Below, piece by piece: positions 24,697 to 35,170 of a DNA stretch of 64,000 nt; the first letter of the stretch is position 1; every line of letters begins with the position of its first letter. Source of the DNA: Thalassovita aquimarina (GTDB lineage: Bacteria; Pseudomonadota; Alphaproteobacteria; Rhodobacterales; Rhodobacteraceae); NCBI RefSeq assembly GCF_018219815.1, contig NZ_JADMKU010000003.1, positions 62,001 to 126,000 on the forward strand, in the 5' to 3' direction. Below the pieces are notes generated by a model. It made no database searches and had not been told where the DNA came from. It saw nothing but the letters and a program-made list of their open reading frames with translations. A program made the position numbers and the translations under genes.

Positions 24697-25167
24697 ATGG
24701 CCAGCTGCCCCTTGATCATCGACCTCGCAACGCCCGACGAAACCGCGTCTCTGGCCCGTGCAATCGCTTCCGCGTTGCGCCCCGGCGACGTGATCCTGAT
24801 GGAGGGCGGCATCGGTGCCGGCAAAACCCATTTCGCCCGTGCCCTGATCCAATCCCTGCTGCCCGAACCCGAGGACGTGCCATCCCCCACCTTTACGCTG
24901 GTACAGGTCTATGACACCCCTGATACGGAAATCTGGCACACCGATCTCTATCGCCTGACAGGTCCGGACGAAGCGGTCGAACTGGGGCTGGAAGACGCTT
25001 TCGAAACCGCGATCTGCCTCGTCGAATGGCCCGACCGGCTGGCCGAACTGGCGCCCGACAACGCCCTGACCCTGTCGTTCGAGGTCACCGGGGACGAAGA
25101 ACGCCGCGTGATCTGCAGCTGGAGCGATAACAAATGGAACGACAAGCTGGACGGGGTGGCACCATGA
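24697..25167 (+). CDS. tsaE: tRNA threonylcarbamoyladenosine biosynthesis ATPase TsaE
   Basis: A 156-residue P-loop ATPase of the t6A pathway. The Walker A motif is GGIGAGKTHFARAL, followed by the family segments VPSPTFTLVQVY and WHTDLYRL, and then CLVEWPDRL. It works with TsaB and TsaD. It overlaps the next gene by four bases (ATGA) and begins a tight operon tsaE-amgK-murU-addB-addA. Confidence 0.96.
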   Translation: MASCPLIIDLATPDETASLARAIASALRPGDVILMEGGIGAGKTHFARALIQSLLPEPEDVPSPTFTLVQVYDTPDTEIWHTDLYRLTGPDEAVELGLEDAFETAICLVEWPDRLAELAPDNALTLSFEVTGDEERRVICSWSDNKWNDKLDGVAP

Positions 25168-26174
25168 CGGGCCGGGCGGATTTGATAGGGCGTTTTATCG
25201 CGGGCACCGATTGGGCCGGGGCGGATCGCCGCCCGCTGGCCGGCGATGCCTCGAACCGGCGCTATGAACGTCTGCACCGGGACGGCGACACCGCCGTGCT
25301 GATGGATGCGCCGCCCGAAAAGGGCGAAGACATCCGCCCCTTCACCCGGATCGCCCGTCACCTGACCGGGCTGGGGCTGAGCGCGCCGCGAATCATTGCC
25401 GAGGATGCCGAAAACGGGTTCCTGATCCTCGAAGACCTGGGCGACGACCTGTTCGCGCGGGTCATTCCCCGTGACCCCGGTCTGGAAACCCCGTTATACG
25501 AGGCCGCCACCGACGTCCTGACCCGGCTGCACAAGGCCGATCCGCCGGAACTCGATCCCTATTCGCCGCAGGTGATGACCGACATGGCCGCGCTGGCCTG
25601 GCAGTGGTACCGGGCGGGCAGCATCGGCAGCGATGATGCATCGGAACGGGCGTTCCGCGACGCTTTCGGGCCGATCCTGAGCCGTCATGCCGGCGACCAA
25701 TCGGTGCTGATCCAGCGCGATTACCACGCCGAAAACCTGCTCTGGCTGCCCGGAAGGACGGGCGAGGCGCGGGTCGGGCTGCTGGATTTCCAGGACGCGA
25801 TGACCGGCCACCGCGCTTATGACCTGGTATCGCTGCTGCAGGACGCGCGCCGCGACGTGCCGCCCGCGATCGAAGCGGCGATGATCGACCGCTATGTCGA
25901 TCACAACGACATCGACCCCGAGGCATTCCAAACCGCCTACGCGGTGCTGGGCGCGCAACGCAACCTGCGCATCGTCGGCATCTTCGCCCGGCTGTGCATC
26001 CGCGACGGCAAGGCGCATTATGTCGACCTGATCCCGCGGGTCTGGGACCTGATGAAGCGCGACCTCGACCATCCGGCGCTGGCGCCGGTCAGGTCGCTGA
26101 TACTAGACACGCTGCCCGAACCGACCCCCGAAACCCTGCAGGAATTGAGGCTGAAATGCGCCCGCAAGCCGTGA
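25164..26174 (+). CDS. amgK: Anomeric sugar kinase AmgK (APH fold)
   Basis: A 336-residue aminoglycoside-phosphotransferase-fold kinase. Typical AmgK features are PLAGDASNRRYERL and VLMDAPPEKGEDIRPF near the N-terminus, the catalytic loop VLIQRDYHAENLLWL and metal-binding LLDFQDA. AmgK phosphorylates N-acetylmuramic acid and N-acetylglucosamine at C1 in peptidoglycan recycling. Pairing with the nucleotidyltransferase next door (MurU) strongly supports this. The ATG at 25164 overlaps the tsaE stop. Confidence 0.9.
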   Translation: MTGRADLIGRFIAGTDWAGADRRPLAGDASNRRYERLHRDGDTAVLMDAPPEKGEDIRPFTRIARHLTGLGLSAPRIIAEDAENGFLILEDLGDDLFARVIPRDPGLETPLYEAATDVLTRLHKADPPELDPYSPQVMTDMAALAWQWYRAGSIGSDDASERAFRDAFGPILSRHAGDQSVLIQRDYHAENLLWLPGRTGEARVGLLDFQDAMTGHRAYDLVSLLQDARRDVPPAIEAAMIDRYVDHNDIDPEAFQTAYAVLGAQRNLRIVGIFARLCIRDGKAHYVDLIPRVWDLMKRDLDHPALAPVRSLILDTLPEPTPETLQELRLKCARKP

Positions 26175-26842
26175 TGCTGTTCGCCGCCGGCTTCGGCACC
26201 CGGATGGGGGCGCTGACGGCGGAAAAACCCAAGCCTTTGATCGAGGTCGCGGGCCGCCCGCTGATCGATCACGCGCTGGATTTCGTCGATGCCTTCGGCG
26301 CCGAGAGGGTCGTCGCCAACCTGCATTACAAATCCGACATGCTGCGCACCCATCTGGCCGGGCGCGCGATCGGTTTTTCCGAGGAACAGCCCGAGATTTT
26401 AGAAACCGGCGGCGGATTGCGCGCCGCGCTGCCGATGCTGGGGCAGGGGCCGGTGATGACGATGAACACCGACGCGGTGTGGAACGGGCCCAATCCCTTG
26501 CAATTGCTGGCCGAGGCCTGGGATCCGGACCGGATGGATGCGCTGTTGGTCTGCATCCCGCGCGAAAGCGCCGTCGGCCATGCCGGGCAGGGCGATTTCG
26601 TCGCCGACGACCGCGGCCGCCTGACCCGTGGCCCCGGCGCGATCTATGGCGGCGTGCAGATCGTGAAAACCGACCGGCTGAGCGATATCGAGGAAGAAGC
26701 TTTTTCGCTCAACCTGCTGTGGGACCGGATGCTGGAACAGGAACGACTGTTCGGGCTGACCTATCCCGGCCAATGGTGCGACGTGGGCCATCCCGAAGGG
26801 ATCGAACTGGCCGAACGGATGGTGGGATTCGGCGATGTTTGA
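26156..26842 (+). CDS. murU: MurNAc-1-phosphate uridylyltransferase-like (MurU)
   Basis: A 228-residue sugar-phosphate nucleotidyltransferase. The N-terminal loop is MLFAAGFGTRMGALT followed by KPLIEVAGRPLI, with the metal aspartate in MNTDAVW and the late YPGQWCDVGHPEG. MurU makes UDP-MurNAc from the AmgK product, bypassing de novo synthesis and the fosfomycin target MurA. The start at 26156 overlaps amgK by 19 bases; ATG 26174 is the alternative. It overlaps addB by eight bases. Confidence 0.9.
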   Translation: MRPQAVMLFAAGFGTRMGALTAEKPKPLIEVAGRPLIDHALDFVDAFGAERVVANLHYKSDMLRTHLAGRAIGFSEEQPEILETGGGLRAALPMLGQGPVMTMNTDAVWNGPNPLQLLAEAWDPDRMDALLVCIPRESAVGHAGQGDFVADDRGRLTRGPGAIYGGVQIVKTDRLSDIEEEAFSLNLLWDRMLEQERLFGLTYPGQWCDVGHPEGIELAERMVGFGDV

Positions 26843-29768
26843 CCCGTCCAAACTGCGGATCTTCGGCATTCCGTCCGGATCGGATTTTCCGAAGGTGCTG
26901 GTCGAGGGCCTGATGCAGCGCCACGGCGATGCACCGCCCGAAGACCTTGCGCGGACCACGCTGATGGTGAACACCCGCCGGATGGCGCGGCGCATCCGCG
27001 ACCTGTTCGATGCCGGCCCGGCTCTGCTGCTGCCGCGAATGGGATTGGTGACCGACCCGGCGATGGGCCGGATCCTGCCCGACATCCCCGACGCGGTGTC
27101 GCCGCTGCGTCGCCGTCTGGAAGTGGCGCAGCTGGTATCGCGCCTGCTCGACAGCCAACCGGATCTGGCGTCGCGCGCCTCGCTTTACGACCTGTCCGAC
27201 AGCTTGGCCGCCTTGATGGACGAAATGCAGGGCGAAGGGGTGGCGCCGGATGTGCTGCGCAACCTCGATGTCAGCGACGAATCCGGCCATTGGAAACGCG
27301 CGCTGAACTTCCTCGACATCGTGCAGCATTATTTCGAGGGCGGAGACGAGGCCCCCGACAGCGAAACCCGCGCCCGGATGATCGTCACCGCCCTGGCCGA
27401 AGACTGGCAGGAAAACCCGCCGCAAAACCCGCTGATCATCGCTGGGTCGACAGGATCGCGCGGCACCACGATGCTGTTGATGAAGGCGGTGGCGAAACTG
27501 CCGCAGGGCGCGATCGTGCTGCCCGGATTCGATTTCGACATGCCGCTGTCGGGCTGGGACGATCTGGACGACGCGCTGGCGGCCGAGGATCATCCGCAAT
27601 ACCGCTTCCGCAGGCTGATGAACGAACTGGGCATCGGCCCGCAGGACATTGAGCCTTGGACCGAAGCGCCGGCGCCGTGCCCGCCGCGCAACCGGCTGCT
27701 GTCGCTGGCGCTGCGCCCGGCCCCGGTCACCGACCGCTGGCTGGAGGAAGGTCCGCGCCTGCAGGACCTTGATCAGGCCTGCGCCGACCTGACCCTGATC
27801 GAAGCCCCCTCGAAACGCGACGAAGCGCTGGCCATCGCGTTGCGCCTGCGTCGCGCCGCCGAAGAAGGCATCACCGCCGCGCTGATCACCCCCGATCGGA
27901 TGCTGACCCGGCAGGTGACCTCGGCGCTCGACCGCTGGGGCATCACGCCCGACGATTCCGCCGGCACGCCTTTGCAACTGTCGCCGCCGGGGCGGTTCCT
28001 GCGCCATGTCGGGGCGCTGTTTCACCGCAAGCTGACTTCGGAAGCGCTGCTGACGCTGCTGATGCACCCGCTGACCCATTCGGGCGGCGAGCGTGGCCCG
28101 CACCTGTTGCTGACCCGCGAATTGGAACTGCATATCCGCCGTACCGGCATGCCGTTCCCCGATCCGGTCCAGATGCGCGCCTGGGCCGCCGTTCTGGACC
28201 GACCGATGGCCGTGGACTGGATGGAATGGGTGATCGGTCAGTTCATCGACAAGGATGCGGCCGGCACAATGGCGCTGACCGATCACATCGAACGCCATAT
28301 CGACCTGGCCGAAAAGATCGCCACCGGCAGCACCGCGGCAGGGGACAACGCGCTGTGGTCCGGGGATTCCGGGCAGGCGGCGCGGGACGTGGTGGCGACG
28401 CTGCAGGGCGAGGCCGAACATGGCGGTGTTCTGACGGCATCGGATTACGCCGACATGTTCGGCGCGATCCTGTCGCAGGGCGAGGTGCGCAACCCCGACG
28501 AACCGCACCCCAGGATCCTGATCTGGGGTACGCTGGAGGCCCGGGTTCAGGGCGCCGACCTGGTGATCCTGGGCGGTCTGAACGAAGGTAGCTGGCCGGA
28601 AATGCCCAATCCCGATCCGTGGCTGAACCGCCGCATGCGCCACGATGCCGGGCTGTTGCTGCCCGAACGGCGCATCGGGCTGTCGGCACATGATTTCCAG
28701 CAGGCGGCCGGCGCGCCGCAGGTTTGGCTGACCCGGTCGATCCGGTCGGATGATGCCGAAACCGTGCCCTCGCGCTGGCTGAACCGGATGACAAACCTTT
28801 TGAACGGATTGCCGGGGCAAGGCGGCGACAAGGCGCTGCAAGGCGCCCGCGCGCGCGGCGACGAATGGTTGGCGCTGGCGCGCAAGCTGGAAGAACCGGG
28901 AACAACCCCCGCCGCGCCACGCCCGTCGCCGCGCCCGCCGGTCGCGTCGCGTCCCACCCGGCTTTCGGTGACCGAAATCAAGCGTCTGATCCGCGACCCC
29001 TATGCCATCTATGCCCGCCACGTACTGCGGCTGCGACCGCTTGATCCGCTGATGCGCGCGCCCGACGCCTTGCTGCGCGGGATCGTCACCCATTCGGTTC
29101 TGGAACAGTTCATCCACGAAACCCGCGCCGACCCGGCGGCGTTGACGGCGGAACGGCTGAACCGGATCGCAGAGACTGTTCTGTCCGAAAACGTGCCCTG
29201 GCCGGAAATCCGCGCGCTTTGGGCGGCGCGGATCGCCCGGATCGCCGATTGGTTAGTCGCGACCGAGGAACAGCGCCAGGCGCGCGCCAATCCCGGTTTC
29301 TTCGAAGAAAAGGGCATGGTGAAGTTCGACGACATCGATTTCACCCTGTCGGCCAAGGCCGACCGGATCGACATGGACGCGCAAGGCCGCGCCCATATCT
29401 ACGACTACAAGACCGGCGCCCCGCCGAGCGCAAAGCAGCAGCGCATTTTCGACAAGCAACTGCTGCTTGAGGCGGCGATGATCGCCAAGGGAGGATTTGA
29501 AAACATCGGTCCGGCCGACGTGGCCGAGGCCGTGTTCATCGGGCTGGGATCAGCCCCGAAAGAAGTCCCCGCCCCCCTGGACGAAGAACCGGTCGAACAG
29601 GTCTGGGAAAAATTCGAAACCCTGATCAAACGCTATTTCGAACCGAAACAGGGCTACACGGCGCGCCGGGCGCTGTTCAAGGACACCGATATTTCCGATT
29701 ACGACCAGCTGTCGCGCTTTGGCGAATGGGATGTCACCACCGAAGCCGAACCGGAGGACCTGACATGA
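26835..29768 (+). CDS. addB: Double-strand break repair protein AddB
   Basis: A 977-residue protein of the alphaproteobacterial AddB type. It has a degenerate helicase-like body, with no canonical Walker A at the N-terminus (GIPSGSDFPKVLVEGL), and a C-terminal RecB-like nuclease: SVTEIKRLIRDPYAIYARHV starts the domain, and IYDYKTG supplies the Asp and Lys of the PD-(D/E)xK site. AddAB processes DNA ends and loads RecA in place of RecBCD. It overlaps addA by four bases. Confidence 0.95.
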   Translation: MFDPSKLRIFGIPSGSDFPKVLVEGLMQRHGDAPPEDLARTTLMVNTRRMARRIRDLFDAGPALLLPRMGLVTDPAMGRILPDIPDAVSPLRRRLEVAQLVSRLLDSQPDLASRASLYDLSDSLAALMDEMQGEGVAPDVLRNLDVSDESGHWKRALNFLDIVQHYFEGGDEAPDSETRARMIVTALAEDWQENPPQNPLIIAGSTGSRGTTMLLMKAVAKLPQGAIVLPGFDFDMPLSGWDDLDDALAAEDHPQYRFRRLMNELGIGPQDIEPWTEAPAPCPPRNRLLSLALRPAPVTDRWLEEGPRLQDLDQACADLTLIEAPSKRDEALAIALRLRRAAEEGITAALITPDRMLTRQVTSALDRWGITPDDSAGTPLQLSPPGRFLRHVGALFHRKLTSEALLTLLMHPLTHSGGERGPHLLLTRELELHIRRTGMPFPDPVQMRAWAAVLDRPMAVDWMEWVIGQFIDKDAAGTMALTDHIERHIDLAEKIATGSTAAGDNALWSGDSGQAARDVVATLQGEAEHGGVLTASDYADMFGAILSQGEVRNPDEPHPRILIWGTLEARVQGADLVILGGLNEGSWPEMPNPDPWLNRRMRHDAGLLLPERRIGLSAHDFQQAAGAPQVWLTRSIRSDDAETVPSRWLNRMTNLLNGLPGQGGDKALQGARARGDEWLALARKLEEPGTTPAAPRPSPRPPVASRPTRLSVTEIKRLIRDPYAIYARHVLRLRPLDPLMRAPDALLRGIVTHSVLEQFIHETRADPAALTAERLNRIAETVLSENVPWPEIRALWAARIARIADWLVATEEQRQARANPGFFEEKGMVKFDDIDFTLSAKADRIDMDAQGRAHIYDYKTGAPPSAKQQRIFDKQLLLEAAMIAKGGFENIGPADVAEAVFIGLGSAPKEVPAPLDEEPVEQVWEKFETLIKRYFEPKQGYTARRALFKDTDISDYDQLSRFGEWDVTTEAEPEDLT

Positions 29769-32700
29769 CCCGCGATGAAGCGACAGAAAAGCAGGTCCAC
29801 GCGGCCCGGCCCAAGCATTCGACATGGCTGTCGGCCAATGCCGGATCGGGCAAGACGCGGGTTCTGACCGACCGGGTGGCGCGGCTGCTGTTGGAAAAGG
29901 TACAGCCGCAGCACATCCTTTGCCTGACCTATACCAAGGCCGCGGCGAGCGAGATGCAGAACCGCCTGTTCAAGCGGCTGGGCGAATGGGCGATGCTGGC
30001 CGATGACAAGCTGCGCAAGCAATTGCTGGATCTGGGCATCACTGGCGGGATCAGCGACGAAGACCTGCGCAATGCCCGGACCCTGTTCGCCCGCGCCATC
30101 GAAACGCCGGGCGGGCTGAAGATCCAGACCATTCACTCGTTCTGTTCCTCGCTGCTGCGCCGGTTCCCGCTGGAAGCACGGGTCAGCCCGCAATTCGCCG
30201 AAATGGAAGACCGCGCAGCGGCCCTGCTGCGCGGCGAAATCGTGCAGGATCTGGCCGACGCGCCCGACGCCCCGGTGATCCGCCGCGTAGCGCACCATTT
30301 CACCGGCGAAGATTTTGACAGCCTCACCGCTTCGATCGTCAACCAGCGTGCTCTGCTGCAAACGCCGCTTGGGCCGGACGATTGCCTGACGCTGTTCGAC
30401 CTCGATCCCGGCTTCGACGAAGATGCGCTGGAAAAACTGGTTTTCCTCGGTGGCGAAGACGACCTGTTGCGCGATGTGATCGCGATGCTTGCCGCCGGCA
30501 GTGCCGCCGATGCGAAAGCGGCGGACAAGCTGCGGCTGATCCAGCGCCTTGATCTGGCGGCGTTGCCGGTGCTGGAAAGCGTTTTCCTGTTCGGGGCGAC
30601 GGCGAAATCGCCGTTTGGCGCCAAGATAGGGTCTTTCCCGACGAAAAAGACCCGCGAATCCATGGGGTCGCTTCTGCCCCGGCTGGAAGATTTCATGCGC
30701 CGCGTCGAAGACGCGCGGAACCGGCGGCTATCCCTGTCGGCGGCGCGCAAGACCCACGCACTGCAGGATTTCGCCCGCATCTTCCTGCCCGCCTACGAGG
30801 CCCGCAAACAGCAGATGGGGTGGCTCGACTTCGATGACCTGATCCTGAAGGCGCGCGACCTGCTGACCGATCCGGCGGTGGCGGCCTGGGTGCTGTACCG
30901 GCTCGATGGCGGCATCGACCATATCCTGGTGGACGAGGCGCAGGACACCAGCCCCGCCCAATGGAAGGTAATCGAGCTTCTGGCGCAGGAATTCACTTCC
31001 GGTTCCGGCGCGCGATCGGACGTGGAGCGCACGATTTTCGTGGTCGGCGACAAGAAACAGTCGATCTATTCCTTCCAGGGCGCCGATCCGCGCGAATTCG
31101 ACCGGATGCAGGCGGAATTCGCCCAGCGCCTTGCCACCACCGAACGGCCGCTGAACGAGATGGAACTTCAATTCAGCTTCCGCTCGTCGCACGTGATCCT
31201 TTCGCTGGTGGACGAGGTGTTCAAGGGCCACGAGGCGTCGGGGTTCCACACCGGATCCGAACACCGGGCGTTCAAGGACCGGATGCCGGGGCGGGTCGAT
31301 CTGTGGCCGGTTGTGGAAAAGACCGGCGAGGAGGAAGACGAGGACTGGGCCGCGCCTGTGGACCGGCTGGGCGTCAAGCATCACACCGTTTTGCTGGCCG
31401 AACGGATCGCCCGGCAGATTCGCACGATGATCGACAATAAAGAGACTATTCCGGCGGAAATCGGCCATTCTGGCGACTATCAGATGCGCCCGGTCAGCGA
31501 AGGCGATTTCCTGATCCTGGTGCAGCGGCGCTCGGACCTGTTCGCGGAAATCATCCGCGCCTGCAAGGAACAGGGGCTGGCCATCGCCGGGGCCGACCGG
31601 CTGAAGGTCGGGGCGGAACTGGCGGTGCGTGACCTCGCCGCCTTGATGAGCTTCCTTGCCACGCCCGAAGACAGCTATTCGCTGGCCGTGGCGCTGAAAT
31701 CGCCCTTGTTCGGCTGGGATGAACAGAAGCTGTTCGACTTCGCCCATCGCCGCAAAGAAAAACACCTGTGGGAAACCTTCCGCCACCGACAGGATGACAT
31801 CCCCGAGGTGATGGCGGTGCTGAACGATCTGCGCGACAAGGCCGATTACCTGCGGCCCTATGACCTGATCGAACGCATCCTGACCCGCCATGACGGGCGG
31901 CGCAAATTGCTGGCGCGCCTTGGGGCCGAGGCCGAGGACGGCATCAATGCCTTCCTGTCCCAGGCGCTGGCCTATGAACGCAGCGCGATCCCCAGCCTGA
32001 TCGGGTTCCTGCAATGGATGGAAACCGACGAGCTGGAAGTCAAGCGGCAGATGGACAGCGCCGGGAATCGCATCCGGGTGATGACGGTACATGGAGCCAA
32101 GGGGCTGGAAGCCCCGATCGTGATCCTGCCCGACACCGGCAAACGCAACGTGCAGCTGCGCGACGACGTGCTGGCCGACGAAGGTCAGGTGATGTGGCGC
32201 ACCGGCAGCGGGCAGATGCCGGAACGGATGCAGGCGGCACGCGACAAACGGCTTGCCTCGGAAGAGGCCGAGCGCGACCGGCTTTTGTACGTCGCGATGA
32301 CGCGGGCGGAAAAATGGCTGATCGTGGCGGCGGCGGGCGATTTGGGCAAGGACGGGTCAAGCTGGTACGACAAGATCGGCGGCGCGATGCAGGACATGGC
32401 GGCCGAAGCGCACGATTTCCCCTTCGGCGCCGGTTTGAGGCTGAGCCACGGTGATTGGCGCGGCGAAACCATCGCTGCGCCCAAACGGATCGCGGAGGAA
32501 AAGGTCGCTCTGCCCGATTGGGCGACGGTGGCCGCCGCAGCGCCAGAACCGATTACCAAGACGCTTAGCCCCTCGACCGATCTGGGCGGCGCCAAGGCCT
32601 TGCCAGGCGAGGATAACCTGGACGAAGACGCGGCCAAGAAACGCGGCCGGCAGATTCACCTGCTGCTGGAGCACCTGCCCGAGTCCGAACAGTCGGATTG

Positions 32701-33148
32701 GCCCGAAATGGCAAGGAAGCTGTTGTTGCCCGGCGCCGACGCGGCGGCCACAGAGGACATCCCCGCCCTGCTGGACGAAGCGACCCGCGTTTTGACCAAT
32801 CCCGAATTGCAGCCGCTGTTCACCGATGCGGCGCTGGCCGAGGTGCCGGTGACCGCGACGATCGACGCCTTGGGCGGGCAACGCATCCACGGCACCATCG
32901 ACCGGCTGATCGTCAATGAAAAATCCGTGATGGCGGTGGATTTCAAAACCAATGCCGTGACGCCCAATACACCCGAGGATTGCCCGCTGGGCCTGATCCG
33001 GCAGATGGCAGCCTATGCCGATGCTTTGACACGGGTTTATCCCGGTCGCGAGGTCAAGACCGCGCTGCTTTGGACCCGCACGGCGCGGCTCATGCCGCTG
33101 CCCGATCACCTACTGACACATTCGCTTGAAACGATCTGTTCGTCTTGA
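29765..33148 (+). CDS. addA: Double-strand break repair helicase AddA
   Basis: A 1127-residue UvrD-type helicase-nuclease. Walker A is [16 protein letters not shown] (about residues 22-37), Walker B/motif II is [14 protein letters not shown], motif III is [17 protein letters not shown], and late motifs include [19 protein letters not shown] and [13 protein letters not shown]. The C-terminal nuclease shows VMAVDFKTN and a YADAL helix. I start it at the ATG at 29765, overlapping the addB stop. It is the last gene of the tsaE-to-addA run. Confidence 0.97.
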   Translation: MTRDEATEKQVHAARPKHSTWLSANAGSGKTRVLTDRVARLLLEKVQPQHILCLTYTKAAASEMQNRLFKRLGEWAMLADDKLRKQLLDLGITGGISDEDLRNARTLFARAIETPGGLKIQTIHSFCSSLLRRFPLEARVSPQFAEMEDRAAALLRGEIVQDLADAPDAPVIRRVAHHFTGEDFDSLTASIVNQRALLQTPLGPDDCLTLFDLDPGFDEDALEKLVFLGGEDDLLRDVIAMLAAGSAADAKAADKLRLIQRLDLAALPVLESVFLFGATAKSPFGAKIGSFPTKKTRESMGSLLPRLEDFMRRVEDARNRRLSLSAARKTHALQDFARIFLPAYEARKQQMGWLDFDDLILKARDLLTDPAVAAWVLYRLDGGIDHILVDEAQDTSPAQWKVIELLAQEFTSGSGARSDVERTIFVVGDKKQSIYSFQGADPREFDRMQAEFAQRLATTERPLNEMELQFSFRSSHVILSLVDEVFKGHEASGFHTGSEHRAFKDRMPGRVDLWPVVEKTGEEEDEDWAAPVDRLGVKHHTVLLAERIARQIRTMIDNKETIPAEIGHSGDYQMRPVSEGDFLILVQRRSDLFAEIIRACKEQGLAIAGADRLKVGAELAVRDLAALMSFLATPEDSYSLAVALKSPLFGWDEQKLFDFAHRRKEKHLWETFRHRQDDIPEVMAVLNDLRDKADYLRPYDLIERILTRHDGRRKLLARLGAEAEDGINAFLSQALAYERSAIPSLIGFLQWMETDELEVKRQMDSAGNRIRVMTVHGAKGLEAPIVILPDTGKRNVQLRDDVLADEGQVMWRTGSGQMPERMQAARDKRLASEEAERDRLLYVAMTRAEKWLIVAAAGDLGKDGSSWYDKIGGAMQDMAAEAHDFPFGAGLRLSHGDWRGETIAAPKRIAEEKVALPDWATVAAAAPEPITKTLSPSTDLGGAKALPGEDNLDEDAAKKRGRQIHLLLEHLPESEQSDWPEMARKLLLPGADAAATEDIPALLDEATRVLTNPELQPLFTDAALAEVPVTATIDALGGQRIHGTIDRLIVNEKSVMAVDFKTNAVTPNTPEDCPLGLIRQMAAYADALTRVYPGREVKTALLWTRTARLMPLPDHLLTHSLETICSS

Positions 33149-33173
33149 CGATATCGGGTTCCAAACCTAGGTT
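33145..33173 (+). promoter_or_regulatory. Candidate trxA promoter
   Basis: TTGACG (33145-33150), 17-base spacer, TAGGTT (33168-33173), ending about 31 bases before the trxA ATG. It overlaps the last codon of addA, so trxA can be expressed separately from the operon. Confidence 0.5.
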
Positions 33174-33204
33174 TGCCGCAACCCAAATCCTCAGGAGAAA
33201 CCAA

Positions 33205-33525
33205 ATGGGCACCGTAGCCGTTACCGACGACACCTTCGACGCAGAAGTGAAGAATTCCGATATCCCCGTCGTGGTGGATTTCTGGGCCGAATGGTGCGGC
33301 CCCTGCAAGCAGATCGGCCCGGCTCTGGAAGAACTGGCCGCCGAAATGGAAGGCAAAGTCAAGATCGCCAAGGTCGACGTGGACAGCAACCCGAACGCCG
33401 CCGCCGCCATGGGCGTGCGCGGCATCCCGGCGCTGTTCATCTTCAAGGACGGTCAGGTCGTTTCGAACCGCGCCGGCGCCGCCCCGAAGGCCGCGCTGCA
33501 AAGCTGGATCCAGGATTCGATCTGA
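33205..33525 (+). CDS. trxA: Thioredoxin
   Basis: A 106-residue thioredoxin with the redox motif WCGPC (Cys31, Cys34) in [20 protein letters not shown] and the cis-proline region [12 protein letters not shown]. It reduces disulfides in cytoplasmic proteins including ribonucleotide reductase. ATG 33205 follows CAGGAGAAACCAA; the in-frame ATG at 33145 would overlap the promoter and addA. A strong terminator follows. Confidence 0.98.
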   Translation: MGTVAVTDDTFDAEVKNSDIPVVVDFWAEWCGPCKQIGPALEELAAEMEGKVKIAKVDVDSNPNAAAAMGVRGIPALFIFKDGQVVSNRAGAAPKAALQSWIQDSI

Positions 33526-33547
33526 TCGGTTGCCGACAGTGAATTCG

Positions 33548-33578
33548 AAAAGCCCCGGTCGTCGCGCCGGGGCTTTTT
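33548..33578 (+). terminator. Intrinsic terminator after trxA
   Basis: AAAAGCCCCGG (33548-33558), 8-base loop, CCGGGGCTTTT (33567-33577), 11-bp perfect stem ending in a T-run. The leading A-run means it can also stop the convergent gene at 33597. Confidence 0.93.
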
Positions 33579-33596
33579 CTTTGCGGTATGGTGACT

Positions 33597-34514
33597 TTAG
33601 ACAGGCCACCCGGCCCGGCGCAGCGCCTGCCGTATCTTGTTCGTGGCCTCGGGCCGGTCGGCATTGATCGACATTTTTTGCCAGAACCACCAGATGTAGC
33701 TTGCGTAATCGGGTGTTTCAGTCAGCACGGTTTCGAACGCCCGGTCCAGCCCCATCCGGTACACATCCGCCGCGATATGGTGGAAATCCACCCGCGCGAA
33801 CAACACGCAGGGTTTGCCGAAGAAATAGCCGTTGAAGGCAGCGCTGGAATTCTGCGTCACCACGTAATCGCAGCGCTGCAGCATCTCGGCCATGTCGATT
33901 TCCTGCACCGTCAGGCGCGGAAACCGGGCCTCCAGCGCATCCAGCTTGGAAATTTCCGAGGCCGAATAGTGTTCTTTCGGGTGAAGGGTCGCGATCACCC
34001 GGCGCGATGGGTCGTGCTGCAACGTAGACACCAGCATTTCCATTGGTGAACAGGTCTGAAACGACCGCCTTTCCGTCAACCGGCCCTGTAGCGGTACGTA
34101 AACGATGCCGTCGCGCGTCGCCTTATCCGCGGCGTCCCCGAACAGCCGCTTGCGCCAGTATCCGTAAAAACGCCGCGCTTCGGTTTCGTCGATCCTTGCC
34201 GTGTCGAACCGGGTTTGCGCCACCCGCCAGTCCCAGCGTTTGTTCGTCGGTTCGATCTGCCAGAACGGATAGTGATACACCCGCCGAAATGTCAGGGCGC
34301 GCGGCCCGTTAGGTTCCTGCATGTGGAACATCGTGTAGCCGGGACGGTTACGGCTTTCGTCCCGTTCACGCAACGAATCGCCGCGGAAACCGACGGTAAA
34401 TCCGCCTTGCTCGGCCACCTCGACGATCTTGGCGATGAAATTGTGATTACCTGCCCGCGCATTCTTCAGAAGACCGGGATGAAGGTAGAAATCGAGGTGT
34501 TTTTCACTGCTCAT
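33597..34514 (-). CDS. Capsule/teichoic-type glycosyl or glycerophospho transferase-like protein
   Basis: A 305-residue soluble protein. The C-terminal half looks like the nucleotide-sugar/CDP-glycerol-binding lobe of capsule polysaccharide or glycerophosphotransferase proteins: [11 protein letters not shown], then [20 protein letters not shown] with [13 protein letters not shown]. The N-terminal half ([20 protein letters not shown]) is not recognised. I chose ATG 34514 ([12 protein letters not shown]); neither it nor the ATG at 34550 has a good ribosome site. It stands alone between trxA and hslV with no other surface polysaccharide genes nearby. Function is uncertain. Confidence 0.72.
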   Translation of the reverse strand: MSSEKHLDFYLHPGLLKNARAGNHNFIAKIVEVAEQGGFTVGFRGDSLRERDESRNRPGYTMFHMQEPNGPRALTFRRVYHYPFWQIEPTNKRWDWRVAQTRFDTARIDETEARRFYGYWRKRLFGDAADKATRDGIVYVPLQGRLTERRSFQTCSPMEMLVSTLQHDPSRRVIATLHPKEHYSASEISKLDALEARFPRLTVQEIDMAEMLQRCDYVVTQNSSAAFNGYFFGKPCVLFARVDFHHIAADVYRMGLDRAFETVLTETPDYASYIWWFWQKMSINADRPEATNKIRQALRRAGWPV

Positions 34515-34612
34515 GGCGGGAAAGCTACTGGCCGCAACCGCAGCGGGCAAGCGCTACCCTTGTGCCGCCGCGCGCCAGCTTCCATATAGGCGGCAACGAC
34601 AGGAGGCATCAC

Positions 34613-35170
34613 ATGGCTGAGGATAAATTCCCCGGATGGCACGGCACCACCATCATCGGCGTCAAGAAGGGCGGCAAGGTGGTGATCGCGGGTGACGGGC
34701 AGGTTTCACTGGGGCAGACCGTGATCAAGGGCACCGCGCGCAAGGTGCGCAGGCTCAGCCCCGGCGGCTACGACGTCGTGGCGGGGTTCGCCGGGTCGAC
34801 GGCGGATGCCTTCACCCTGCTGGAACGGCTGGAGGCGAAGCTGGAAGCTACCCCCGGCCAACTGGCCCGCGCCAGCGTCGAACTGGCCAAGGATTGGCGC
34901 ACCGACAAGTACCTGCAAAAGCTCGAAGCGATGCTGATCGTGACCGACGGCGCGGAAATGTTCGTGATCACCGGCGCGGGCGACGTGCTGGAACCCGAAC
35001 ATGACGTCACCGCCATCGGGTCGGGCGGCAACTACGCGCTGGCCGCCGCGCGCGGCATGATGGACAGCGACATGAACGCCGAAGACATCGCCCGCAAAGC
35101 GATGGCGATCGCCGCCGATATCTGCGTCTACACCAATGGAAATCTGACGGTGGAGACGATTTCCAAATGA
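34613..35170 (+). CDS. hslV: ATP-dependent protease subunit HslV
   Basis: A 185-residue proteasome-like peptidase. The catalytic threonine lies in [20 protein letters not shown], preceded by about ten residues ([11 protein letters not shown]), the short N-terminal extension usual in alphaproteobacteria. Other landmarks are [15 protein letters not shown] and [12 protein letters not shown]. It forms a dodecamer capped by HslU. The ATG follows AGGAGGCATCAC. Its stop overlaps the start of a membrane-protein gene that separates it from hslU. Confidence 0.97.
   Translation: MAEDKFPGWHGTTIIGVKKGGKVVIAGDGQVSLGQTVIKGTARKVRRLSPGGYDVVAGFAGSTADAFTLLERLEAKLEATPGQLARASVELAKDWRTDKYLQKLEAMLIVTDGAEMFVITGAGDVLEPEHDVTAIGSGGNYALAAARGMMDSDMNAEDIARKAMAIAADICVYTNGNLTVETISK

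Noticed and set aside
26709-29117. 802-codon open frame antisense to addB
   Set aside because: It is histidine/arginine/glutamine-rich shadow sequence opposite a clear AddB gene.
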